From contig JALSSQ010000329.1 of assembly GCA_026984165.1 (NCBI GenBank), positions 1 through 6,380 of the forward strand: 6,380 nucleotides of DNA. The letters run 5' to 3'. A program made the position numbers and the translations under genes. Of this stretch, positions 1-5,073 are shown in pieces. How positions within the stretch are numbered: position 1 is the stretch's first letter; every line of letters starts with the position of its first letter. Source of the DNA: Sulfurovum sp. (GTDB taxonomy: Bacteria; Campylobacterota; Campylobacteria; Campylobacterales; Sulfurovaceae). A model generated the notes under the pieces. The model was not told where the DNA came from. It worked only from the letters and a program-made list of their open reading frames with translations, and made no database searches.

Positions 1-111
1 AAAATATCACAAGGTAAAAAATACCAACAAGCCATTCGAGCACTGGGAAGGCATATGGTGAGAGTTATTTGGAATATGATACAACAGAAGAGAGAGTATG
101 AAATAAGGTAG
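1..111 (+). CDS. C-terminal end of an IS110-family transposase (partial, 5' end outside window)
   Basis: Frame 1 is open from the first base to a TAG at 109-111 and encodes 36 residues. The peptide contains QGKKYQQAIRALGRHMVRVI followed by WNMIQQKREYEIR. This matches the way IS110/IS116/IS902 transposases end: a basic GK-[YH] segment, a helix of the type A-x-R-x-[LM]-x-x-[IV]-[IL]-[WY], then a short charged tail (the end of the Transposase_20 region). Family members are DEDD-type recombinases that act with an element-encoded bridge RNA. Only the tail is visible, so whether the full transposase is intact cannot be judged. The gene converges on the minus-strand cluster that ends at 265. The assignment rests on recognising a short tail, so another transposase family remains possible. 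Confidence 0.62.
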   Translation, partial: KISQGKKYQQAIRALGRHMVRVIWNMIQQKREYEIR

Positions 112-187
112 AAATGGTTATTTTTTAAGGAGAAAAACAGGAGGAATGTTCAGGCGTTGAATATACACCCATAAAATACACCATTTT
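111..187 (+). other. Long imperfect hairpin just downstream of the transposase; possible end-encoded structured RNA of the IS
   Basis: Positions 112-124 (AAATGGTTATTTT) are complementary to 173-186 (AAAATACACCATTT) with a single bulged base (C179), giving 13 base pairs plus a possible G-U at 111/187. Inside the enclosed stretch a second hairpin forms: 146-152 (ATGTTCA) pairs with 158-164 (TGAATAT), one G-U, with the 5-nt loop GGCGT. Between the two stems lies an asymmetric internal loop of 21 nt on the left (125-145, purine-rich) and 8 nt on the right (165-172). A stem, a large internal loop and an apical stem directly next to an IS110 transposase gene is the shape expected of a bridge-RNA guide loop, and some IS110 relatives (the IS1111 group) encode that RNA downstream of the transposase. 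The pairing is seen; the RNA identity is inference. Confidence 0.28.
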
Positions 188-192
188 TCTAG

Positions 193-256
193 CCTTACAG
201 CGAGCGTGTGACCTTACGCATACTACCCTATGTGGTGGCATATCAATTCCACCCTA
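193..256. repeat. Short direct repeats and small hairpins in the IS/cluster junction
   Basis: The remainder of the gap between the transposase stop and the small-protein gene holds two hexamer direct repeats: CCTTAC at 193-198 and 212-217, and ACCCTA at 225-230 and 251-256. Two small hairpins are also present: GCGT/ACGC at 204-207/216-219, and GGTGG/CCACC at 234-238/249-253 with a 10-nt loop. Neither hairpin is followed by a T-run on either strand, so no intrinsic terminator is assigned. The right end of the insertion sequence should lie in this region, but without the left end or an empty-site comparison its exact boundary cannot be set. Confidence 0.35.
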
Positions 257-264
257 AAATAAAA

Positions 265-486
265 CTAGCTACCAGTCAAAGCATCCAACCGCTCTTTCAA
301 CTCACCTTTTTTAAAAGGATTTTCCATCGTGATAGTCCCATCTGGAAGTTGGAAGTAGAGTACACCGTTTTTACTATAGACATTGGGTATGCCATTTTCT
401 AGATTTTTTCTTTGAGCCTCACGTACAGCATCATTTCCTATCTGCTGTATAGTATCTGATATGTCTACTTCAATTTGTTGTGTCAT
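265..486 (-). CDS. Small protein paired with the zeta-like kinase, probable antitoxin
   Basis: It encodes 73 residues starting MTQQIEV. An in-frame ATG lies 7 codons upstream (505-507), but the inner ATG is preferred because AGGAG sits 8 nt before it, while the outer one has only a weak purine run. The N-terminal half is predicted helical (about residues 7-30, ISDTIQQIGNDAVREAQRKN). It is followed by GIPNVYSKNGVLYFQLPDGT (about 32-51), which looks like a beta-hairpin, and a charged helix ending LKERLDALTGS. Small proteins with a G-[IL]-PNVY-x-x-NG-x-[LI]-Y-x-[EQ]-LPDG signature are, from memory, found beside COG4185 kinases. The gene overlaps the 3' end of the kinase gene by 17 bp, which implies translational coupling. 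No DNA-binding domain is evident. The antitoxin role is inferred from size, position and partner. Confidence 0.72.
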   Translation of the reverse strand: MTQQIEVDISDTIQQIGNDAVREAQRKNLENGIPNVYSKNGVLYFQLPDGTITMENPFKKGELKERLDALTGS

Positions 487-1030
487 CTGATATGCTCCTA
501 AACTCATTCATTTTCTCATGGTCATAGATATTATTTGTATCTGCTATTTTTTCAAAAGTCTCATTGGAATTATAATATACTTCCCAACTATCAACCAAAT
601 CTTTATACACGTCAAAAAACATCTTTTGACTTCTATAAAATCTCCTTATTATATCATCTTTAGGAACATGGTGTCCACCTGACACAACCCTAACAGCCAC
701 ACGGCTTATATTGGTCTCAGGCTTCTCTAAAAACAGATAGAGTAACTCCACCACAAAGCCACTCTCTTGAGCCTTTTTTATATACTTTACAAGATACTTA
801 CCAGACAATGTAGTCTCTATAATAAAAGCCTTCTTTTCACTCAACCTTTTGTTTAATTCTTCAAAGAAGATACGCCCTGCTTTGACTTGATGTTTAGTGA
901 TATTCTCAGGGTCAAGCTCTTTTGCTATCTCATCTGCATTGATAAAGTGTAAACCATGTATCTGAGCAAAAGATTTGGCAAAAGTAGTCTTACCACTACC
1001 ATTTGCCCCTGCTATAATGTAAAGTTTCAT
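470..1030 (-). CDS. Zeta-toxin-like P-loop kinase (COG4185 type)
   Basis: It encodes 186 residues. The first beta-strand KLYIIAG runs into a Walker A motif GANGSGKT (residues 8-15, Lys14). NADEI (31-35) supplies the acidic residue (Asp33) placed like the catalytic Asp of zeta kinases. The family-typical IIETTLSG is at 70-77. The arginine-rich lid region contains RVAVRVVSGGHHVP (110-123) and IIRRFYRS (127-134). DSWEVYYNS (147-155) is the usual last strand. These are hallmarks of COG4185 'predicted ABC-type ATPase/kinase' proteins related to zeta toxin; classical zeta phosphorylates UDP-N-acetylglucosamine, but the substrate of COG4185 members is not established. About 20 C-terminal residues extend beyond the usual core, and their codons overlap the next gene. 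The start overlaps the DUF2130 stop as ATGA, with GAGGA 7 nt upstream of the ATG. All key motif residues are present, so the enzyme is probably active. Confidence 0.87.
   Translation of the reverse strand: MKLYIIAGANGSGKTTFAKSFAQIHGLHFINADEIAKELDPENITKHQVKAGRIFFEELNKRLSEKKAFIIETTLSGKYLVKYIKKAQESGFVVELLYLFLEKPETNISRVAVRVVSGGHHVPKDDIIRRFYRSQKMFFDVYKDLVDSWEVYYNSNETFEKIADTNNIYDHEKMNEFRSISDDTTN
495..499 (-). promoter_or_regulatory. Ribosome binding site that sets the small-protein start
   Basis: The minus strand reads AGGAG, then 8 nt, then the ATG at 486-484. The site lies inside the last codons of the kinase gene, so ribosomes finishing the kinase could feed straight into the small protein. It favours the 73-residue product over the 80-residue alternative starting at 507. 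Confidence 0.6.
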
Positions 1031-2346
1031 TCGACATCCTCATCCAACCCATCAGGCAACTCCAAAGCCTCTATATGCCCCAAAGCACCAGCTCCTGCGA
1101 TGCCTTGAAGTGAGCCATACATTTCTGTGGTATTTTGCAGTACACCGTCTATGAGCTTCTGTCTGCGTTTCCATGCTGCCATGAGAGAGCGTTTTTCTTT
1201 ATCCAATTCTGCTTGCATCTGCAAAAATCCATCCACGATACTTTTAAGCTGAAGCTGAAACTCATTACCTGTAAGGTAACTGTAGAGTAGTGCCATTTTA
1301 TCGCCTCTGTTTTCCTCTTTTTGTACGCTTTTATGCACACGTATGAGACTCTCACGCAGCAGACTTGCAGAGCCTTTGAACTCATCTAAACTACAAACCC
1401 AGATACCATCGACAAACCCCATTCTCTTCATCCCATTTGGATATACTGAGGTGACAAGCACACCTATGTCAGCACCTACTTTAAGCATATCTTGCTTGAG
1501 TTTACCTATCCATCCATCAGACCAGGCCTTGGTGTTTTTAGACTCATAGCAGATTATTCCACAGTTTTGCATCTCTCTGGTGTGTATAGTCTGTATGCAG
1601 TCTGCACCAAAGGCACCTTTCTTGACCTCCTCAATGGTATCAAAAGGAAACTGTCCAGCCAACCAAGACTCTATAATAGTCTCCAAAGATTCCCCCTGCA
1701 CCTGCATAGAGCCCTGCTCTGACTTACGTTTGGCATCTTCAATGCTTTTTGCCATTTGGGCGATCTGTTCATCTTTGGCTTTGAGTTCGAGCTCTGTAGC
1801 TTCACGTATCTCTTTGAGAGCTTGTGCTTTGAGTACTTCTGCTTGCTTGGCAAGCCTCTCTTTTTCCGTCTTGAGCTCCTCACCCAATGCCTTTTGGGCT
1901 TCTAGCTTGGCCTGAGATGCTATCTCTTCTTTCTCACGTTTGAGTTTTTCTATCATCGCTTTGGAGGCATTGAGTTCTTGTACCTGCCGAGACTTCTCTT
2001 CAAGCTCTTTTTGCAACAGTGCCATAGATGCACTCTGCTCTTCTACCAACTCACGCTTAAGCTCCTCTTGAAGCTTTGCACGTTCTATGCGTAACTGCTC
2101 TTTGGTCGCCTTATGCAACTCCTCGTCAAACTTCTCTTTTTGCTCTTGCATCGCCATCTCTTTGGCTTTGAGAGAGTCAAACGCCTGCTTATACTCCTGA
2201 CGCTTTGCCTCTACCTCATCACGAAGTTTCTTTTGCTCTGCTAAGTTCTTTTGCTTGTACTGCTCTTCTATCTGATGATAGAAAATTTCATCGATATCTA
2301 TCTGGGTTTGACAGTTGGGACATTTTATAGTGTTTGTGTTTGACAT
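1027..2346 (-). CDS. DUF2130 coiled-coil protein with PD-(D/E)XK-like nuclease core
   Basis: It encodes 439 residues with three visible parts. The N-terminus (about 7-30) has a single CPNC pair (Cys9, Cys12), half of a zinc ribbon with no second Cys pair nearby. Residues about 25-215 are a long, highly charged coiled coil rich in Glu, Lys, Gln and Ala. Residues about 218-400 match DUF2130: the segment after QGESLETIIESWL includes GADC (Asp249), then CYESK (Glu268, Lys270), then KLKQDM and IGVLVTS. The spacing Asp-x18-Glu-x-Lys fits a PD-(D/E)XK nuclease active site, and to my recollection DUF2130 has been placed in that superfamily. The cellular role of the family is unknown. The predicted SD is AGGA about 6 nt before the ATG. 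The gene is first in a three-gene overlapping cluster. It could be a host DNA-processing protein rather than part of a defence module. Confidence 0.85.
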   Translation of the reverse strand: MSNTNTIKCPNCQTQIDIDEIFYHQIEEQYKQKNLAEQKKLRDEVEAKRQEYKQAFDSLKAKEMAMQEQKEKFDEELHKATKEQLRIERAKLQEELKRELVEEQSASMALLQKELEEKSRQVQELNASKAMIEKLKREKEEIASQAKLEAQKALGEELKTEKERLAKQAEVLKAQALKEIREATELELKAKDEQIAQMAKSIEDAKRKSEQGSMQVQGESLETIIESWLAGQFPFDTIEEVKKGAFGADCIQTIHTREMQNCGIICYESKNTKAWSDGWIGKLKQDMLKVGADIGVLVTSVYPNGMKRMGFVDGIWVCSLDEFKGSASLLRESLIRVHKSVQKEENRGDKMALLYSYLTGNEFQLQLKSIVDGFLQMQAELDKEKRSLMAAWKRRQKLIDGVLQNTTEMYGSLQGIAGAGALGHIEALELPDGLDEDVE

Positions 2347-2352
2347 AATATT

Positions 2353-2397
2353 TCCTAGATACTTAATAAAACTATTTTATCTAAAAATGTACTAGGA
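2353..2397 (-). promoter_or_regulatory. Leader hairpin or operator overlapping the DUF2130 ribosome binding site
   Basis: On the minus strand TCCTAGTAC (2397-2389) pairs with GTATCTAGGA (2362-2353), 9 bp with one bulged T. Within it TTA pairs with TAA, and ATAAAA pairs with TTTTAT around a 3-nt TAG loop, for about 18 bp over 45 nt. The distal arm contains the AGGA that serves as Shine-Dalgarno for the gene starting at 2346. If transcription starts upstream of 2397 the RNA hairpin would hide the ribosome binding site; if it starts inside, the same symmetry could be an operator around the -10. A TAAAAT box lies within it at 2379-2374. Confidence 0.42.
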
Positions 2398-2426
2398 GTT
2401 TAAAAAATCTTTCAAATTGACATATT

Positions 2427-2432
2427 TTTATA
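2427..2432 (-). promoter_or_regulatory. Candidate -10 box for the DUF2130-kinase-small protein cluster
   Basis: The minus strand carries TATAAA followed by AATATG about 80 nt before the DUF2130 start. The -35 position holds only a weak GTTTAT at 2455-2450. A start from here would give a leader of about 75 nt that includes the whole 2353-2397 hairpin. A competing -10 (TAAAAT, 2379-2374) would give a leader of about 20 nt. A good TTGACA at 2487-2482 lacks a -10 at normal spacing. The choice is uncertain. Confidence 0.28.
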
Positions 2433-2472
2433 CTTAATACAACATTTCTATAAACATATATATCAACAACAT

Positions 2473-2518
2473 ATTGACTAATGTCAATAATTTCTTTCTA
2501 TAGAAAATCAATTAATTG
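2473..2518. repeat. Three short palindromes just after the hydrolase stop codon
   Basis: The sequences are CAATTAATTG (2509-2518, overlapping the stop codon of the hydrolase gene), TTTCTATAGAAA (2495-2506) and ATTGAC-TAAT-GTCAAT (2473-2488). All are perfect inverted repeats. The last could be a weak stem-loop 3' of the hydrolase gene, but no T-run follows it on the minus strand, so it is not called a terminator. The rest of the gap 2347-2511 is AT-rich and holds the promoter and leader elements of the next cluster. Confidence 0.4.
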
Positions 2519-3855
2519 GCTTCAATACGTGGCTCACCACAATTATCTATAGTACTCTTTGTTTTCCCATCAGAACCTTTGTGATATTTATTAGCATATG
2601 TACAACTATACTTATAGTCTTCAATGGGCAATACTTTTTGATAAGCATTCATTGTAGGATCCTCTTTTCCTTCACCCTCTAAAGCCATACTATGATGTGC
2701 ATCACTTTTAAGGGTAAAAGTGTACTCCATAAGAGCATCCAGCGGTTTTAATAAACCTTGCATCTTATCAATATCTTGTCGCGCTGGATAACCATGACTA
2801 GCATCATTTGGACCATTTAATACAATATAGTTTTTATCTATCCCCTCGCCTGTAAGCAAGTTATAAATGGTCAATACAATTCTGGGATCCGTATCATTCC
2901 CCTCATCTTTTCCATTTTTTCCAAATTGAATGATGAGCACATTGGTATTCATAAGTGCTTGCATGTCTTTTTTATCCATATACTGTGCGATGTATGGATC
3001 CATGGCACAAATAAAACGCCCATCCTCCCCATAGCCTTTTGCACTCATATATTTAAGTAAAGGAAAAACCACTCCTCCACCAGAAGAGTGCCCCAATAGA
3101 CCTATCTTGGTAGTATCCAAATTTGAAGAATATTTACGCACAATAGCATCAAATTTTTGAAATTGCGAATAATAGCTACCGTCATCAGGTATATATATTA
3201 CACTATATCCATGACTTGCTACAAATGCTAAAAGTGTATGATAAGAATTATGGTCTGTATTTTTCCATCCTGTAACAAAAAATATAATAGGAGTAGGTGC
3301 TGTATTCCATGATTTAGGATGATAAATAACACTGCGATTATCTTTTGCATAGGGTGTTATCTCTACAGTATATTTACCCATTTTTCCATAATGATATATA
3401 GAGGTATTTGTATCTGTTGTATTGCTATCACTATTAGTAGGGTTACCCTCTACCCATCCATGAGGTACATCACAAGGTGTAGGAAAATCTCTCTCTTCTA
3501 GTGTATCAGGGTTATAGGCATGTGTGATGACTTCTATACATACCATAGACACAGTATCAACAATCGCTTGTATCTCTGAAGTGCTATCTACTTCAGCATA
3601 GTTGTGTATTGCTACTTCATTATTGATATACATAATATTTTTACTAGTTACACCAGTCACACCTGCATCAAGATAATCTTCTACCGTAGGTTCTACGGTA
3701 CTATCTTGTGCATAATTGGCAATGGTTTTAATAGCTTGGTTTTGTTGATTATGTATTCCACCACTTATAGTTGTATTCTGATCATTTCCATTGCCACAAG
3801 CAACTAAAAACAAGAGAGTAAAGATTGTTAAAAATAATATACGTATTCTAGACAT
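2512..3855 (-). CDS. Lipoprotein with alpha/beta-hydrolase (esterase/lipase-like) domain
   Basis: It encodes 447 residues from MSRIRILFL. The ATG at 3855 is chosen because AAAGGA lies 5 nt upstream and the protein then begins with a lipoprotein signal: basic n-region, hydrophobic core, lipobox LVAC (17-20) with Cys20 as the lipidation site. A low-complexity, Asn/Thr/Ser-rich stretch and a segment of about 120 residues I do not recognise follow. The hydrolase core begins near PIIFFVTGW (189-197). The nucleophile elbow is GHSSGG (255-260, Ser257), the acid is probably Asp317 in the KNGKDEGND segment after VLIIQFG, and the histidine is His354 in DASHGYP. The fold resembles dienelactone-hydrolase, chlorophyllase or PETase-like enzymes; the substrate is unknown. 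Cys106/Cys128 and Cys418/Cys439 could form disulfides in the exported protein. It lies 72 bp downstream of the 105-residue gene and may share its transcript. Confidence 0.83.
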   Translation of the reverse strand: MSRIRILFLTIFTLLFLVACGNGNDQNTTISGGIHNQQNQAIKTIANYAQDSTVEPTVEDYLDAGVTGVTSKNIMYINNEVAIHNYAEVDSTSEIQAIVDTVSMVCIEVITHAYNPDTLEERDFPTPCDVPHGWVEGNPTNSDSNTTDTNTSIYHYGKMGKYTVEITPYAKDNRSVIYHPKSWNTAPTPIIFFVTGWKNTDHNSYHTLLAFVASHGYSVIYIPDDGSYYSQFQKFDAIVRKYSSNLDTTKIGLLGHSSGGGVVFPLLKYMSAKGYGEDGRFICAMDPYIAQYMDKKDMQALMNTNVLIIQFGKNGKDEGNDTDPRIVLTIYNLLTGEGIDKNYIVLNGPNDASHGYPARQDIDKMQGLLKPLDALMEYTFTLKSDAHHSMALEGEGKEDPTMNAYQKVLPIEDYKYSCTYANKYHKGSDGKTKSTIDNCGEPRIEAN

Positions 3856-3860
3856 AAAAA

Positions 3861-3866
3861 TCCTTT
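3861..3866 (-). promoter_or_regulatory. Ribosome binding site fixing the lipoprotein start
   Basis: The minus strand reads AAAGGA, then TTTTT, then the ATG at 3855-3853. The longer in-frame alternative starting at 3891 lacks comparable spacing and would put 12 residues, including a His and Arg-containing stretch, before the signal peptide. Confidence 0.7.
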
Positions 3867-3889
3867 TAGCATACAGGTGCATACATATC

Positions 3890-3918
3890 ATACTTTTTAT
3901 GTATTACCAAAGTATTAC
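3890..3918. repeat. Inverted repeat and 11-bp-spaced direct repeat between the 105-residue gene and the hydrolase gene
   Basis: ATACTTT (3890-3896) and AAAGTAT (3909-3915) form a perfect 7-bp inverted repeat with a 12-nt spacer. GTATTAC occurs twice, at 3901-3907 and 3912-3918, an 11-bp period close to one helical turn. This arrangement in the 72-bp gap could be an operator, a weak attenuator or an RNA-processing hairpin. There is no clear T-run after it on the minus strand. Confidence 0.35.
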
Positions 3919-3927
3919 TTATAATCA

Positions 3928-4245
3928 TTATTTTTTATCTATATTTTCTATAGCTTTGTCTATCTTACCTAAGAAATGTTCAATTTGATTTCCTAACTCT
4001 TCTATAAAACTTTTAGTTTTTGTTAAATCAATGTTTATATGCTCTTTATCTACTTTAATGCCTACATTTTCAGCCATATCTACTTTTCCCTCTTCAAGAT
4101 CTTTTTTTAGAGATTCAGCTTTTTCTTGAAATAAGCCTTGTAAAGCAGACAAAAAATCTTTGGTTTGGGTAATATCAATATTGATTTTATCTTTACTAAT
4201 ATCTACACCAATTTTTTCAAACAAATCTTTTTTTTCTTCTGACAT
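3928..4245 (-). CDS. 105-residue protein of two tandem copies of one module, function unknown
   Basis: I do not recognise a named family. The protein is highly charged (Lys, Asp, Glu), has no signal peptide, membrane segment or cysteine, and should be cytoplasmic. Residues 12-35 (IGVDISKDKINIDITQTKDF...) align without gaps to 61-84 (VGIKVDKEHINIDLTKTKSF...), with 11 of 24 identical and most others conservative. Each copy reads as a beta-hairpin, IG-x-[DK]-[IV]-x-K-[DE]-x-INID-[IL]-T-x-TK-x-F, followed by an amphipathic helix. The repeat period is 49 residues, so nearly the whole protein is a duplication. The start at 4245 is supported by AAGGAG 5 nt upstream. The gene has its own strong promoter and may be co-transcribed with the downstream lipoprotein. 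An A8 run lies in codons 4-6. Confidence 0.8.
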   Translation of the reverse strand: MSEEKKDLFEKIGVDISKDKINIDITQTKDFLSALQGLFQEKAESLKKDLEEGKVDMAENVGIKVDKEHINIDLTKTKSFIEELGNQIEHFLGKIDKAIENIDKK

Positions 4246-4265
4246 TGGAACTCCTTTTTGAAACT

Positions 4266-4294
4266 ATTATAGCATATTACAAAAATGCCAACAA
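4266..4294 (-). promoter_or_regulatory. Extended -10 promoter for the 105-residue gene
   Basis: On the minus strand a perfect TATAAT (4271-4266) is preceded by TGC, giving an extended -10. TTGTTG at 4294-4289 lies 17 bp upstream as a partial -35. The predicted start is near 4259, leaving a leader of about 14 nt that is almost entirely the ribosome binding site. The promoter overlaps the final codons and stop of the rRNA methyltransferase gene, so the 105-residue gene has transcription independent of it. Confidence 0.65.
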
Positions 4295-5032
4295 AGATGC
4301 TGTCACAGCTACATTCAGAGACTCAACCCCTCTTTGCATAGGTATAGCGATGCTTGAGTTACACACAGACTCTACAGCTTTACTAACACCCTCACTCTCA
4401 TTGCCTAATACAAAGATAGTTTTATCCCCATATACTTTCTCTTTGTAACTTGATGTGGCATAAGAAGAGAGTGTATAAACCTCTGCACCTTCTTTTTTGA
4501 AAGATGCCAGTGTCTCTTTGAGATTAGAGGTTTTGATGATAGGCATTTTAAAGAGTGTACCTGCAGAGGCTTTTATGACTAGTGGGCTTATTTGTGCTGC
4601 ACCTTTGGTGGGTAGGAGTATAGCATCTACATTGCCTGCAGCACAAGATCGGATAATCATCCCTAAGTTTTGAGGGTTGGTGATACCGTCTAGGGCGATG
4701 ATACGGTAGTTAATATTATTTAGCATGAACTCTTTTTCATCTCCAAAATGTTGCAAGACAATATCTAGTGCCACTCCCTGGTCTTGCTTGGCATTTTTAG
4801 AGATGCGTGAGAGTGACTGTTTGTCATGGTACTTTACTTCTATACCACGCTTGTTGGCTATGGATTTCATATTTTCAAGTATTTGTGCATCTTTGTTAGA
4901 CTTGGAAAGGTGAAGTTTGTGGATGGTGACAGCTTCATCTTCCAGTGCTTCCATAACAGCATTGCGTCCATAAATGGTGAGTACTTTATCAAAAAATGCT
5001 TTTTTCTTTAGGTATGCGGGTGAGTCTTGCAT
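4277..5032 (-). CDS. rlmB: 23S rRNA (guanosine-2'-O-) methyltransferase, RlmB/SpoU (TrmH) family
   Basis: It encodes 251 residues. The N-terminal substrate-binding domain begins at YGRNAVMEAL (21-30). The catalytic SPOUT domain carries the three family motifs: motif 1 around LDGITNPQNLG to IIRSC (114-130, with Asn119 and Arg128), motif 2 FVLGNESEGVS (207-217), and motif 3 IPMQRGVESLNVAVTASLL (230-248, with Asn240). These form the trefoil-knot SAM pocket. RlmB methylates the 2'-OH of a P-loop guanosine of 23S rRNA (G2251 in E. coli). The length matches the family. The start is supported by AAGG 6 nt upstream and an extended -10 nearby. Other SpoU members (TrmH, TsnR-like) share the motifs, but the YGRNAV N-terminus favours RlmB. 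The gene is divergent from the membrane-protein gene. Confidence 0.9.
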   Translation of the reverse strand: MQDSPAYLKKKAFFDKVLTIYGRNAVMEALEDEAVTIHKLHLSKSNKDAQILENMKSIANKRGIEVKYHDKQSLSRISKNAKQDQGVALDIVLQHFGDEKEFMLNNINYRIIALDGITNPQNLGMIIRSCAAGNVDAILLPTKGAAQISPLVIKASAGTLFKMPIIKTSNLKETLASFKKEGAEVYTLSSYATSSYKEKVYGDKTIFVLGNESEGVSKAVESVCNSSIAIPMQRGVESLNVAVTASLLAFL

Positions 5033-5053
5033 CTTGTGCCTTATTTTTAGCGT

Positions 5054-5068
5054 ATTTTATCATATAAT
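5054..5068. promoter_or_regulatory. Abutting divergent -10 boxes for rlmB (-) and the 356-residue gene (+)
   Basis: For the minus strand, TAAAAT (5059-5054) is preceded by TGA, an extended -10, and predicts a start near 5047 and a leader of about 15 nt for rlmB. For the plus strand, a perfect TATAAT lies at 5063-5068, only 5 nt before the ATG at 5074. Neither has a convincing -35, though T-rich sequence is present on the plus strand (5041-5047), as is common in Campylobacterota. The two boxes are 3 bp apart, so the promoters must compete for polymerase. Confidence 0.55.
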
Positions 5069-5073
5069 ACAGC

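Noticed and set aside
234..253. GGTGG/CCACC hairpin as a terminator for the three-gene cluster or for the transposase
   Set aside because: The stem is only 5 bp with a 10-nt loop and is not followed by a T-run on the minus strand; on the plus strand the following sequence is A-rich, not T-rich.
208..402. Plus-strand open frame of 64 codons over the junction and small-protein gene
   Set aside because: It is antisense to the well-supported small-protein gene, has no ribosome binding site, and its product has no recognisable features.
1149..1915. Several open frames on both strands inside the DUF2130 gene
   Set aside because: They are shadows of a long, Lys/Glu/Ala-rich coiled-coil reading frame; compositions (Ser/Cys/Leu-rich antisense) are typical of antisense to coiled coils.
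2482..2487. Consensus TTGACA on the minus strand as a -35 for the DUF2130 cluster
   Set aside because: The nearest -10-like TATATA is 19 bp away and the hexamer is part of a palindrome; kept only as an alternative.
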